The position numbers and the translations under genes were made by a program. From contig JACPEP010000014.1 of the NCBI GenBank assembly GCA_016183425.1, forward strand, positions 1 to 38,147: a DNA stretch of 38,147 nucleotides, in the 5' to 3' direction. This stretch comes from Chloroflexota bacterium. GTDB taxonomy: Bacteria > Chloroflexota > Dehalococcoidia > JACPEP01. This document shows, piece by piece, positions 16,716-24,973 of this stretch (positions within the stretch are counted from its first letter, which is position 1; each line of letters begins with the position of its first letter). The notes under the pieces are model-generated. The model searched no databases, was not told the DNA's origin, and was given only the letters and a program-made list of their open reading frames with translations.

Positions 16716-17768
16716 ATGCCCAGGTTCACCGGTAGACCGGCGGCGGAGTTTGACTTCCGGGATATTCTTTACGAGAAGAAGAACTGGGTAGCCACCGTAA
16801 CTATCAACCGACCCCAGGTGTACAATTCCTACAGCACACTGGCCCTCCAAGAAATGACCCAGGCCTTTCACGATGCGGCTTGGGATGATAACGTGGCCGT
16901 GGTAGTTCTTACCGGAACTGGGGAGCGGGCCTTCTGCACCGGCGGAGATGTGAAAGAGTACGCCACCGACTACACGCAACGCCCTCGGGACTACTGGAAG
17001 TGGATGGGCATCTACGCCGAGTGTCATCAGGCTCTCCTCAACATAGGTAAGCCCACTATTGCCCGCCTCAACGGTATGGTGGTGGGTGGGGGAAACGAAT
17101 TCAACATGGCCTGTGATCTGGCCATCGCCGCCGAGCACGTGGTCATCCAGCAGGTGGGGACGAGGGTAGGTAGCGTCGCCGCCGGCGGCGCCACCCAGTG
17201 GCTCCCCATCATAGTAGGCGACCGCCGGGCCCGAGAGATCTTGTACCTCTGCGAGCCTATCCCGGCCCAGAAAGCCCTGGAATGGGGACTGATTAACCAG
17301 GTGGTTCCCTCCCTAATGGGTGAGGGAGGGGCACCTATAACCGACCCTCAACAGAAGGCGGAGGCCCTTAAAAATCTGAGCCGCGCTCGGATTGACCTGC
17401 GGCCCCTGGATGAGGCAGTAGCTATCATGGCCCATAAGCTCATCGATAAATTTCCCGAGTGCACCCGCTACACTAAACAACAGGTGAACTTTTGGAAGGA
17501 TATGGCATGGTATCAAACCATTGGCCATGCTCGAGACTGGCTCTCCGTCCATTTCTCTTCTCTGGAGCCTTATGAAGGGATGACCGCCTTCGTGGAAAAG
17601 CGGGCGGCCGGCTATCGAGAGCTGAGGGAGAAGGCGGCGGCGGGGGGCTCTAGCGAGTTCCTCTGGGGACCGTACACTCAGACCTGTCCCCAATGCGGGA
17701 GCAAGGGCATCCCCCAGGGGTTCAAATACTGCGGCTTGTGCGGGGCCAGCCTGGTGGAGGGAAAATAG
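16716..17768 (+). CDS. BamA/Oah-like cyclic-CoA ring hydrolase with C-terminal zinc ribbon
   Basis: A 350-residue crotonase-fold protein. I chose ATG 16716, six bases after AAAGGAGG, over GTG 16710, which overlaps that site. It matches what I know of 6-oxocyclohex-1-ene-1-carbonyl-CoA hydrolase, the ring-opening enzyme of anaerobic benzoyl-CoA breakdown: 'ILYEKKNWVATVTINRP..YNSY', 'ERAFCTGGDVKEY' (71-82), 'RLNGMVVGGGNEFNMACD', 'GSVAAGGATQWLP' and the family-specific end 'LDEAVAIMAHKLIDKFPEC'. Some parts recall BadI (2-ketocyclohexane-carboxyl-CoA hydrolase), so the exact ring is open. Odd: a zinc ribbon (C324, C327, C339, C342) is added at the C-terminus, which I do not know in characterised BamA. 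Dch-like follows at once. Confidence 0.8.
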   Translation: MPRFTGRPAAEFDFRDILYEKKNWVATVTINRPQVYNSYSTLALQEMTQAFHDAAWDDNVAVVVLTGTGERAFCTGGDVKEYATDYTQRPRDYWKWMGIYAECHQALLNIGKPTIARLNGMVVGGGNEFNMACDLAIAAEHVVIQQVGTRVGSVAAGGATQWLPIIVGDRRAREILYLCEPIPAQKALEWGLINQVVPSLMGEGGAPITDPQQKAEALKNLSRARIDLRPLDEAVAIMAHKLIDKFPECTRYTKQQVNFWKDMAWYQTIGHARDWLSVHFSSLEPYEGMTAFVEKRAAGYRELREKAAAGGSSEFLWGPYTQTCPQCGSKGIPQGFKYCGLCGASLVEGK

Positions 17769-17771
17769 GAG

Positions 17772-18542
17772 ATGGCCCCCTTTGAGAGCCTCCTGTACCA
17801 ACAGGGGGACCGGTATGTCAGAATAACTCTGAACCGGCCTCCCCTGAACATCCTCAATATTCAGATGATGCGAGAGCTGAGCCAGGCCCTGGCCACAGCG
17901 AGGGATGACCCACGGGTACATGCGGTAGCCATCGGCGCTCAGGGTAAGGCCTTCTGTGCGGGAGTTGACATAAAAGACCATATCGCGGAGCGGGTGCCGG
18001 AGATGATAGATGCCTTCCACGGTATCTTCCACACTCTTCGAGAGATGCCTCAGCCTACCCTGGCGTTAGTGAACGGGATGGCCCTGGGGGGTGGCTTTGA
18101 GCTGGCCCTCTTCTGCGACCTGGTTATCGCTGCCCAGGAGGCTACCTTCGGTCAGCCGGAGATAAAGGTAGGTGTCTTTCCCCCCCTGGCAGCGGTGATG
18201 CTACCTCGACTCATAGGTCGAAAAAAGGCCCTGGAGGCCGTTCTGCTGGGAGAAACCATGTCGGCCCAGGAAGCGGCCCGTCTGGGCTTGGTAAACAAGG
18301 CCGTTCCCCAGGACAGGCTGGAGGAGGAAGCCAACCTGTGGTTGAGCAAGCTCTCCGCCTTGAGCGGGACGGTGCTCCGCCTCGCTAAGAAGGCGACCTA
18401 CGCTGGGATAGACACCGATTTCGGCCCCGTGTTGGGCCAGGTGGAGGCGATTTACCTCAAGGAGCTGATGTCTACCCACGACGCCCAGGAGGGGCTCAAT
18501 GCATTTTTAGGGAAGAGAAGCCCGCTATGGGAGGATAAGTGA
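17772..18542 (+). CDS. Cyclohexa-1,5-dienecarbonyl-CoA hydratase (Dch)-like crotonase
   Basis: A 256-residue enoyl-CoA hydratase-family protein. Several segments are those of dienoyl-CoA hydratases of the benzoyl-CoA pathway: 'LNRPPLNILNIQMM' (20-33), 'FCAGVDIKDH' (61-70), 'GMALGGGFELALFCD' (102-116) and 'GQPEIKVGVFPPLA' (127-140). Dch adds water to cyclohexa-1,5-diene-1-carbonyl-CoA. It lies 3 bases after the ring-hydrolase stop, with GGAGG inside the end of that gene. The pairing of Dch-like and Oah-like genes is the best evidence for ring cleavage in this cluster. The hydroxyl-acyl-CoA oxidising step between them may be the SDR at 22221. Confidence 0.82.
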   Translation: MAPFESLLYQQGDRYVRITLNRPPLNILNIQMMRELSQALATARDDPRVHAVAIGAQGKAFCAGVDIKDHIAERVPEMIDAFHGIFHTLREMPQPTLALVNGMALGGGFELALFCDLVIAAQEATFGQPEIKVGVFPPLAAVMLPRLIGRKKALEAVLLGETMSAQEAARLGLVNKAVPQDRLEEEANLWLSKLSALSGTVLRLAKKATYAGIDTDFGPVLGQVEAIYLKELMSTHDAQEGLNAFLGKRSPLWEDK

Positions 18543-18545
18543 GGG

Positions 18546-19214
18546 GTGGGAGTAGAGACAGTGAATAGTATCAGCTTCAGGTTAGTCCACCTTTCGGTGA
18601 GCTATAATACAGCATTATTCCCTTTTGATATCCTGGAATTGAGTAGGATGTTGCCCTCGGTAGGCTATGTTATTTTACAGGAATTACCCGTACAATTTGG
18701 CGCTCGCCTTGGAATGAGCGGAGTTTTAGCTAAGAAAGGCGATACCGCACTCTCACTCAATTCTGAGCGTTATACGGTCACGACTCAAACTCAGGAACCA
18801 AATGCAGCTTTAGAAGAATTTGAGTTCATAGAAAGATTAATAGAGGAGGAATTTGGTTTCAGGGGCGAAGAGCATGCCTCATTTTATGAGGTGATTTCAG
18901 AAGCCACTGTAAGGACAAAAAAGAACCCACTTCTGATGGTAGAAGAACACTCAAGAAGCATCAGCTTACTTGGCAGACTATCGAAAGCCCTTGGGCATCC
19001 CGTGGGGGTTTTTGGCTTTCGGTTGGTTCCTCCGGGTGCAGACCCGAACCGTCCAGATTGGTTTGACATACGAATCGAGCCTGAAGTACTCAATTGCACG
19101 AGGCGGCTATCTATCAGCATCATCTTTAGAAATCATGAAAGACCCAAAGTTCTTCAGTTTGTAAGAACATTGCCGCAAGTTTTAACAAACCTGGTTGCGG
19201 AATTGGAGGAATAG
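18546..19214 (+). CDS. Unknown protein, first gene of an AT-rich three-gene cassette
   Basis: A 222-residue protein that I do not recognise. Mixed alpha/beta, no membrane span or signal peptide. It has a hydrophobic N-terminal strand ('SISFRLVHLSVSY'), an acidic middle ('LEEFEFIERLIEEEFGF') and a 'PDWFDIRIEPEVLN' then 'ISIIFRNHERPKVLQFVRTLPQVLTNLV' end. The start is GTG 18546, or GTG 18561 just inside. Codon use and base composition are clearly more AT-rich than the flanking crotonase genes. It begins 3 bases after the Dch-like stop and is followed by another unknown gene 4 bases on. Confidence 0.65.
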   Translation: MGVETVNSISFRLVHLSVSYNTALFPFDILELSRMLPSVGYVILQELPVQFGARLGMSGVLAKKGDTALSLNSERYTVTTQTQEPNAALEEFEFIERLIEEEFGFRGEEHASFYEVISEATVRTKKNPLLMVEEHSRSISLLGRLSKALGHPVGVFGFRLVPPGADPNRPDWFDIRIEPEVLNCTRRLSISIIFRNHERPKVLQFVRTLPQVLTNLVAELEE

Positions 19215-19218
19215 CCAG

Positions 19219-19806
19219 ATGCTGAATGCTGAGACAAGAGTGATTACACCGAACCTCGCAACCTTTTGGGCAACAAAAAGCATTGAATTTGAACAGGAGG
19301 TGGAGGGTGGTGATGGTGATAGGGAGGAGTTGAAGAACGTTCCTATCATAAGCAATCGAAGCTCCGCCCCCACGATGAGGTTTCCTTCAGTATTTGAACC
19401 CGTAATGGAGAGGAATGTCTCATTTAGAATTGCATGGCCGCTGGAGACGTTACCACGTCGTCCCCGGATTTCGCCATTCAAAGCAGAGATAAAAACGGAG
19501 CAAAAAGCTAAAGCCCTTCTTACTTCAGAAGTGAAGAGGCTCATCACTCCTCTCCAGGCGATTGTCCGAACAAAGTCTCTAGAAACTGGGATTGAGATAA
19601 GATCTATAGTTCTTTCATACTTCAGAGATCCTGAGGAGGATCACGCTGAGCTTGTTTTCGAAGTTCATGTGGCGGCTACTCCAAGCCAAGGCCTTGCCTT
19701 TTGGGATTGCCTAGGGTCTGCAATAGATAGGTGGAGGTCTAGATTAACGCCAAGACTGGCTGAGATTCTTAACGATCGGGTTGGTATTCATGTAGTTTGG
19801 TCTTGA
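19219..19806 (+). CDS. Unknown protein, second gene of the AT-rich cassette
   Basis: A 195-residue protein I do not recognise. I chose ATG 19219, ten bases after GGAGG; the frame could start earlier but that would overlap the gene before. No signal peptide or membrane span is seen. Segments: 'RPRISPFKAEIKTEQKAKALLTSEV', a predicted beta-rich 'GIEIRSIVLSYFRDPEEDHAE' with 'LVFEVHVAA', and a 'FWDCLGSAIDRWRSRL' helix. It sits between the first unknown gene and the HEPN-like gene with spacings of 4 and 1 bases, so the three are one unit. Confidence 0.65.
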   Translation: MLNAETRVITPNLATFWATKSIEFEQEVEGGDGDREELKNVPIISNRSSAPTMRFPSVFEPVMERNVSFRIAWPLETLPRRPRISPFKAEIKTEQKAKALLTSEVKRLITPLQAIVRTKSLETGIEIRSIVLSYFRDPEEDHAELVFEVHVAATPSQGLAFWDCLGSAIDRWRSRLTPRLAEILNDRVGIHVVWS

Positions 19807-19807
19807 C

Positions 19808-20179
19808 ATGCCTAATAATTTTGACCCAGTTGAATTCTTAAGGGTTGCGCAGAAATTGGGGAGGGGAACTGCGGTGCAGGGAGAATTGAGAACATGCGTT
19901 AGTAGGGCCTACTATTCTCTCTTCCTTCTTTCTCGTGAACGCGTTAAAGGAGCGTTGACACCGAAACAATTGAGGAAGGACATTCACAAGAACGTTATCA
20001 GTGAGGTTAAGAGAAGACATCTAACATTAGGCAACCAGTTGGATCGACTGCGTTGGTTAAGAGTCGAGGCGGACTATCACCTAATAGCCTCACAAGGGCA
20101 GTTTATGAATTGGGACAAGAATTGGCGGGATGCGGAAGTGATAGCCACAGCTATTTTGCCCAAACTGCGACGGATTTGA
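19808..20179 (+). CDS. HEPN-domain-like protein, third gene of the AT-rich cassette
   Basis: A 123-residue all-helical protein. 'RTCVSRAYYSLFLLSRERVK' (28-47) and 'LRWLRVEADYHLI' (81-93) resemble the two core helices of HEPN proteins. R85 and H91 form an Rx5H pair that fits the Rx4-6H nuclease signature of HEPN RNases. Such proteins are often toxins or defence effectors, though some HEPN proteins lack activity. The start is ATG 19808, one base after the stop of the gene before. The two unknown proteins in front could be partners or inhibitors. Function inferred from motif only. Confidence 0.6.
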   Translation: MPNNFDPVEFLRVAQKLGRGTAVQGELRTCVSRAYYSLFLLSRERVKGALTPKQLRKDIHKNVISEVKRRHLTLGNQLDRLRWLRVEADYHLIASQGQFMNWDKNWRDAEVIATAILPKLRRI

Positions 20180-20231
20180 GTGCTATGATTACTGGTACCA
20201 AAGAAAGCCCGGTGATAGCAAGGGAGAAACT

Positions 20232-21026
20232 ATGACTTATGAAAGCATCCTTTTAAGCAAAGAAGACGGCATCGCCACCATTCGCTTCAACCGGCCGGCG
20301 ACGCTGAACTCTTTGACCTTTCAGACCTATCGGGAACTGGAACGGGCGACTTTGGAGGTGCGGGACGACAAAGACGTCCGGGTGCTTGTCATCACCGGCC
20401 AGGGTCGAGGCTTTTGCTCTGGGGGAGACGTGAATGAGATCATCGGCCAGCTCTTCGGAAAGAGCTCGGAGGAGGTGCTGGAGTTCACCCGTCTCACCTG
20501 TCGAGTAACCAAGAACCTGGTAGAGCTAGGAAAGCCTTCTATCGCCGCTATTAACGGCATCGCTGCCGGGGCGGGGTCTGTCATCGCCTCCGCCTGCGAT
20601 ATACGCATTGCGGCTCAAAGCGCCCGTTTCGCCTTTCTCTTCGTGAGGGTGGGACTCTCGGGGGCAGACATGGGCATCGCCTGGCTTCTTCCTCGCCTGG
20701 TGGGGACGGGCAAGGCCCGGGAGCTTTTGCTCACGGGCGACATCCTCGGCGCCCAGGAGGCGGAGCGGATAGGACTGGTGAACCGGGTGGTCGCCGATGG
20801 GGAGCTGGAGACAGTGGCCGTGGAGCTGGCCCGCAAGCTGGCCAAGGGGCCGCCCATCGCCCTCAAGGCCACCAAGGAGCTCCTGGACAAGGAGCTAACC
20901 ATAGATTTTGCCTCTGCCCTGGAGCTAGACGCCTACTCCCAGGCTGTCTGTCTCCAGACTGAGGACCACAAAGAGGGCTATCGAGCCTTCCTGGAGAAGC
21001 GAGAGCCCCAGTTCAAAGGGATATAG
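20232..21026 (+). CDS. Enoyl-CoA hydratase/isomerase family protein
   Basis: A 264-residue crotonase. 'IRFNRPATLNSL', 'GRGFCSGGDVNEI' (first oxyanion loop), 'AAINGIAAGAGSVIASACD' (second loop) and 'FLFVRVGLSGADMGIAWLLPRLVG' place it in a branch common in aromatic and dicarboxylic acid clusters. It probably hydrates an open-chain enoyl-CoA after ring cleavage; that is inference. The start ATG 20232 follows AAGGGAG. It resumes the GC-rich catabolic series after the AT-rich cassette. Confidence 0.85.
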   Translation: MTYESILLSKEDGIATIRFNRPATLNSLTFQTYRELERATLEVRDDKDVRVLVITGQGRGFCSGGDVNEIIGQLFGKSSEEVLEFTRLTCRVTKNLVELGKPSIAAINGIAAGAGSVIASACDIRIAAQSARFAFLFVRVGLSGADMGIAWLLPRLVGTGKARELLLTGDILGAQEAERIGLVNRVVADGELETVAVELARKLAKGPPIALKATKELLDKELTIDFASALELDAYSQAVCLQTEDHKEGYRAFLEKREPQFKGI

Positions 21027-21053
21027 CCTGGTGATCGAGCGGGAGATTGTCTA

Positions 21054-22217
21054 ATGGTGGCCGTGGCACTGCAATCCAGCGCTGACGTCTTTCTGTCGTC
21101 CCATCTGGTGGAGATGAGGGCTCGGCTGCGCCGTCTGATGGACGAGTCTGCCGCTCTCCACGCTGAGGAAGAGGAGAACGTGGATGGAGCAGCGCAGAAG
21201 TGGCTAGGGCTACTGGCGCGAGAGGGAGCTCTACGTCTCGCCGTTCCACGGCGTTATGGGGGAGAATACGAGGAAGTGTGTGCCCTGCCCCTGTGCCTGG
21301 CCAGAGAAGAGTTGGCCCGGAGCTCGTCGCTAGCGGACACCATGCTGGCTATGCAAGGATTGGGGAGCTACCCCATAACCCTGGCCGGTAGCGAGGAGCA
21401 GAAGGAGCGCTATCTGCCCCCGGTGGCCCGAGGCGAGAAGATAGCCACCTTCGCCATCACGGAGCCGGACGCAGGCTCTGACGTGGCCAGCCTAACCACC
21501 AGGGCGGAGGGTAGGGCGGGGAGATATGTGCTTAACGGCGTCAAGCGGTTCATCTCTAACGCTGGCCTCGCCCATACCTATGTTGTTTTTGCCAAAACCG
21601 ATCCCGGTGTTGGGACGCGGGGTATCTCTGCTTTTGTTGTGGAGGCGGGGACGCCGGGGTTGAAGGTGCGACGGATGGACTTGATAGCTCCTCATCCCAT
21701 AGGGGAGGTGGTTTTTGAGAACTGCGCCATTCCAGAGGCGGCTCGGCTGGGGACCGAGGGAGATGGTTTCGCTATCGCCACGGGTACTCTGGCCCTGTTT
21801 CGGGTGACGGTGGGGGCGGCGGCGGTGGGGATGGCCCAACGGGCCCTGGAGGAGGCGCTGGCCTACGCCAGAAAACGCATCCAGTTCGGGCGGCCCATCG
21901 CTCAGTTCCAGGCAATCCGCTTCATGCTGGCGGACATGGCTACCGAGCTTCAGGCAGCCCGTCTTCTGGTGTATCAAGGGGCATGGAGCCGGGATAATGG
22001 CCAAGGGAAGCCTATAGAGTCCTCCATGGCCAAACTCTATGCCACGGAGATGGCCCAGCGGGTCATCGACCAGGCCCTTCAGATCCATGGCGGTATGGGG
22101 GTGGTCAAGGGGACGGCCGTGGAAAGGCTATATCGGGAGGTGAGGGTGTTGCGCATCTACGAGGGAACCTCGGAGATACAGAAGCTCATCATCTCCAATG
22201 AGCTGCTCAGGGAGTGA
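21054..22217 (+). CDS. Acyl-CoA dehydrogenase
   Basis: A 387-residue FAD-dependent acyl-CoA dehydrogenase. It has the full family order: N-terminal helical domain; 'FAITEPDAGSDVASLTTRA' (FAD and substrate contact); 'GVKRFISNAGLA'; 'ARKRIQFGRPIAQFQAI'; 'QIHGGMGV'; and the catalytic glutamate in 'LRIYEGTSEIQKLII' near residue 371. It oxidises acyl-CoA to enoyl-CoA and passes electrons to an ETF, not seen here. Likely substrates are the ring-opened dicarboxylyl-CoA or a cyclic acyl-CoA. It is 27 bases after the crotonase and 3 before the SDR. Confidence 0.92.
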   Translation: MVAVALQSSADVFLSSHLVEMRARLRRLMDESAALHAEEEENVDGAAQKWLGLLAREGALRLAVPRRYGGEYEEVCALPLCLAREELARSSSLADTMLAMQGLGSYPITLAGSEEQKERYLPPVARGEKIATFAITEPDAGSDVASLTTRAEGRAGRYVLNGVKRFISNAGLAHTYVVFAKTDPGVGTRGISAFVVEAGTPGLKVRRMDLIAPHPIGEVVFENCAIPEAARLGTEGDGFAIATGTLALFRVTVGAAAVGMAQRALEEALAYARKRIQFGRPIAQFQAIRFMLADMATELQAARLLVYQGAWSRDNGQGKPIESSMAKLYATEMAQRVIDQALQIHGGMGVVKGTAVERLYREVRVLRIYEGTSEIQKLIISNELLRE

Positions 22218-22220
22218 CCT

Positions 22221-22982
22221 TTGAGGCTAGCGGGTAAGATAGTCATCGTCACCGGTAGCAGCCGAGGCATCGGCAAGGCCATTGCCCTGGCCATGGCTCA
22301 AGAGGGGGCACAGGTGGTGGTAGCCGCCCGCACAGAGCAGGAGTCGGCAGGCCCTCTACCAGGCACTATCTATAACGTGGCCGAGGAGATCCACGCCTTG
22401 GGAGGGCATGCCCTGCCTATAAAAGTGGACGTCACCGACGAAGACCAGGTAACGGCTATGGTAAGGCGCATCCTGGAGGAGTGGGGCCGTATCCACGTGT
22501 TGGTGAACAACGCCGGCATCCTCATCCAGGGGCGAGTGGTGGACGTCCCGCTACGGCGCTGGGATCTGGTGATGCGAGTGAACCTGCGGGGCACCTTTTT
22601 GTGCACCAAGGCCGTTTTGCCTCACATGATGGAGCGGCGGGAGGGGAGCATCATCAACATCTCCTCTTGGGTGGGACGACAGGCCAGCCCGGGCTCTGTA
22701 GCCTACAGCGTCTCCAAGGCGGGCATCGAGATGTTCACTGCTGGGCTGGCTGAGGAGGTCAGGGAATACGATATCGCCGTCAACTGCCTCTCTCCCTATC
22801 GCATCGTGGATACGGAGGGTGCCCGCTACCTTCATCCGGGCGCCGACCGTTCTCGATGGGAGCCGCCGGAGCTCATGGCTGAGGCGGCCGTCTTCCTGGC
22901 GACGCGGACGGCGGCCACCCTGACCGGCAAGTCCATCGTCAGCCAGGAGTGGAAGGCATTACAGGCAGGTATTGCCCATTAA
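22221..22982 (+). CDS. Short-chain dehydrogenase/reductase
   Basis: A 253-residue NAD(P)-dependent SDR with TGSSRGIG (about 11-18), NNAG, 'GSIINISSWVG' and the catalytic 'YSVSK'. The start is TTG 22221. In the benzoyl-CoA pathway the hydroxy-ring intermediate is usually oxidised by a zinc alcohol dehydrogenase (Had/BamQ). None is present here, so this SDR is a reasonable stand-in between the Dch-like and Oah-like steps. A beta-hydroxyacyl-CoA dehydrogenase is the other option. Confidence 0.88.
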   Translation: MRLAGKIVIVTGSSRGIGKAIALAMAQEGAQVVVAARTEQESAGPLPGTIYNVAEEIHALGGHALPIKVDVTDEDQVTAMVRRILEEWGRIHVLVNNAGILIQGRVVDVPLRRWDLVMRVNLRGTFLCTKAVLPHMMERREGSIINISSWVGRQASPGSVAYSVSKAGIEMFTAGLAEEVREYDIAVNCLSPYRIVDTEGARYLHPGADRSRWEPPELMAEAAVFLATRTAATLTGKSIVSQEWKALQAGIAH

Positions 22983-22995
22983 GCGAGGTAATTCC

Positions 22996-24717
22996 ATGGT
23001 CAAAGCTGTGTCTCGTAAGATAACCAGCCTGATAAACGAGGTGATTGATGCCGATGTCCTGGTGGTGGGCGGAGGTTTGGCGGGGTGCATGGCCGCCATC
23101 AAGGCCAAAGACCAGGGGGTCAAAGTGGTCTTGGTGGACAAAGGCTATATCTCTCGCAGTGGCCAAAGTCCCTTCGCTGCCGGCTCTATAAACATCTTTA
23201 CCCCAGAGGATGACCTCTCGTTGTGGCTGCGGGAGATCGTGGAGCGGGGAGAGTACCTGAACGACCAGGAGTGGGTCAAGCTGCAACTGGAGAATATCTA
23301 CTCCCTGACCACCGAGCTAGATGCCTGGGGCAAAGAGTACGGCCTTACTGTTTTGGAGCGAGATGAGAAGGGGAGCCTTCTTAGGCGTAAGGCCAGGGGC
23401 AATATCAACACTCTTACCTCCGTCATCAATGCCCTGCCCATGATGGATACCCTGAGGCGGCGGCTGGTGAAGCTGGAGGTGCCCCTCTATGAGCGTATTA
23501 TGGTCACCGACCTGCTGACAGAAGATGGACGGGTGGTGGGGGCCCTGGGCCTCAACTATCGGGACGGTAAGCTGTATCTCTTTCGGGCCAAGGCAACTAT
23601 TCTGGCGGCGGCGGGGTGTGGCTTCAAGTCTTTCTTCATCGGCCATCGTAACCTGACGGGCGAGGGGCAAGTAATGGCCTATCAGCTGGGGGCGGCGCTG
23701 CGCAACCTGGACCAGGCCATGTCCAACACCACGGCGCGAGAGGTGGATATTCACGGCCTAAGCTTCATGGTGGGCTTCGGGGGCCGCTTCCTGAACGGCC
23801 GGGGAGAGGAGTTCATGTGGCGCTACGACCCGGAGGTGGGAAATCGCGCCCGGCTCACCCGCCTTACCGTGGCCATGGCCAGGGAGGTGGCAGAGGGGCG
23901 GGGGCCCATTTACATGGACCTGACCCAGGTGCCCACCCATGACCAGACACTGCTGAAGCAAATCGTACCTGAGGGTTTCCGCTCACTGGAGAGTGTGGGA
24001 TTGAAACCCTTCCGCGAGAAGATCGAATGGATGCCCGCTTTCGAGGGCACCCTGGCCCACGGCGGCGGCGTCCACATCGACCTGGGGTGCGCCACCGGCG
24101 TCCCGGGCCTCTTTGCCGCCGGAGACAATACCTGCACACCAGAGCACGGCACCTGGTCCATCACCGGACTTAACCTCTCCTTCTGCATCGTCTCTGGTAA
24201 GGTGGCTGCCGATAGCGCCGTCCCGGAGGCCTCCAGAGCCAGTCTTTCTGCTTTGGGGAACCTGGATGTAGCGCCCCTGGTAGACGCGCTCTTGGCACCG
24301 CTGGATCGAGAGGGGGGGTCTAACCCCGAAGAGGTCATAGCTCGAATCCAGCAAACCATAATCCCTTATCCCGTCGCCTACCTGAGGCGAGAGGAAACGT
24401 TGCAAAACGCCCTCGCCCGCATTCAAAACACTCGCCAGTGGGAGATACCCCGACTTCGGGCGCGCAATCTGCGGGAGCTGGTCAAAGCCAGAGAGGTGAG
24501 AAACATGGCCCTCATCGCCGAGGCCATAGTCCAGAGCGCCCTCTACCGACAGGAGAGCCGCGGCTTCCACTACCGGGAGGACTATCCGCTGACGGACAAC
24601 GACCAATGGCTGAAGTGGATCATGGTGAAAGAGGAGAGAGGGGAGATGAAGGTTCGGGGGGAGGTCTTCCCCACCCCTTACATCCAGCCCCCCACTGGCA
24701 AATACCCACCGAGGTGA
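22996..24717 (+). CDS. Fumarate reductase/AprA-type flavoprotein
   Basis: A 573-residue FAD enzyme of the fumarate reductase / succinate dehydrogenase / adenylylsulfate reductase alpha family. I chose ATG 22996 after GAGG; an earlier TTG (22972) overlaps the SDR. FAD-binding 'DVLVVGGGLAGCMAAIKA' is near residue 20. 'LAHGGGVHIDLGCATGVPGLF' and 'AGDNTCTPEHGTWSITG' are the family's flavin-capping segments. A helical tail ends in a Pro-rich strand. The next gene is a 2x[4Fe-4S] ferredoxin, as in AprAB. It may reduce or oxidise a pathway enoyl-CoA or acid; sulfur chemistry is unlikely in this context. Substrate unknown. Confidence 0.85.
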   Translation: MVKAVSRKITSLINEVIDADVLVVGGGLAGCMAAIKAKDQGVKVVLVDKGYISRSGQSPFAAGSINIFTPEDDLSLWLREIVERGEYLNDQEWVKLQLENIYSLTTELDAWGKEYGLTVLERDEKGSLLRRKARGNINTLTSVINALPMMDTLRRRLVKLEVPLYERIMVTDLLTEDGRVVGALGLNYRDGKLYLFRAKATILAAAGCGFKSFFIGHRNLTGEGQVMAYQLGAALRNLDQAMSNTTAREVDIHGLSFMVGFGGRFLNGRGEEFMWRYDPEVGNRARLTRLTVAMAREVAEGRGPIYMDLTQVPTHDQTLLKQIVPEGFRSLESVGLKPFREKIEWMPAFEGTLAHGGGVHIDLGCATGVPGLFAAGDNTCTPEHGTWSITGLNLSFCIVSGKVAADSAVPEASRASLSALGNLDVAPLVDALLAPLDREGGSNPEEVIARIQQTIIPYPVAYLRREETLQNALARIQNTRQWEIPRLRARNLRELVKAREVRNMALIAEAIVQSALYRQESRGFHYREDYPLTDNDQWLKWIMVKEERGEMKVRGEVFPTPYIQPPTGKYPPR

Positions 24718-24721
24718 TGTA

Positions 24722-24937
24722 ATGCCTATACTAGGAATCGATCGGGAAAAGTGCATCAACTGCGACAAGTGCTATCAGATCTGCCCCATGGATGTCTTTG
24801 GCAAAATAGGGCGACTGGTCTACGTAGCCCATCAGGAAGACTGCATGTGCTGTTTCCTGTGCGACATAGACTGTCCGGTGACCGGTGCCATCATCATTGA
24901 CGGTCGTCGGAGCCGTCCTATACCTTTCCCATATTGA
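24722..24937 (+). CDS. 2x[4Fe-4S] ferredoxin, partner of the flavoprotein
   Basis: A 71-residue ferredoxin with two complete cluster motifs, 'CINCDKCYQICP' and 'CMCCFLCDIDCP', close to the AprB type. The start ATG 24722 overlaps a GAGGTGATGTA leader that runs through the end of the flavoprotein gene. Spacing is four bases, so coupling is likely. It should carry electrons between the flavoprotein and a low-potential carrier. Confidence 0.9.
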   Translation: MPILGIDREKCINCDKCYQICPMDVFGKIGRLVYVAHQEDCMCCFLCDIDCPVTGAIIIDGRRSRPIPFPY

Positions 24938-24973
24938 ACCGGTTCGGGTTAGCGGTAGAAAAGGAGGTTGTTC

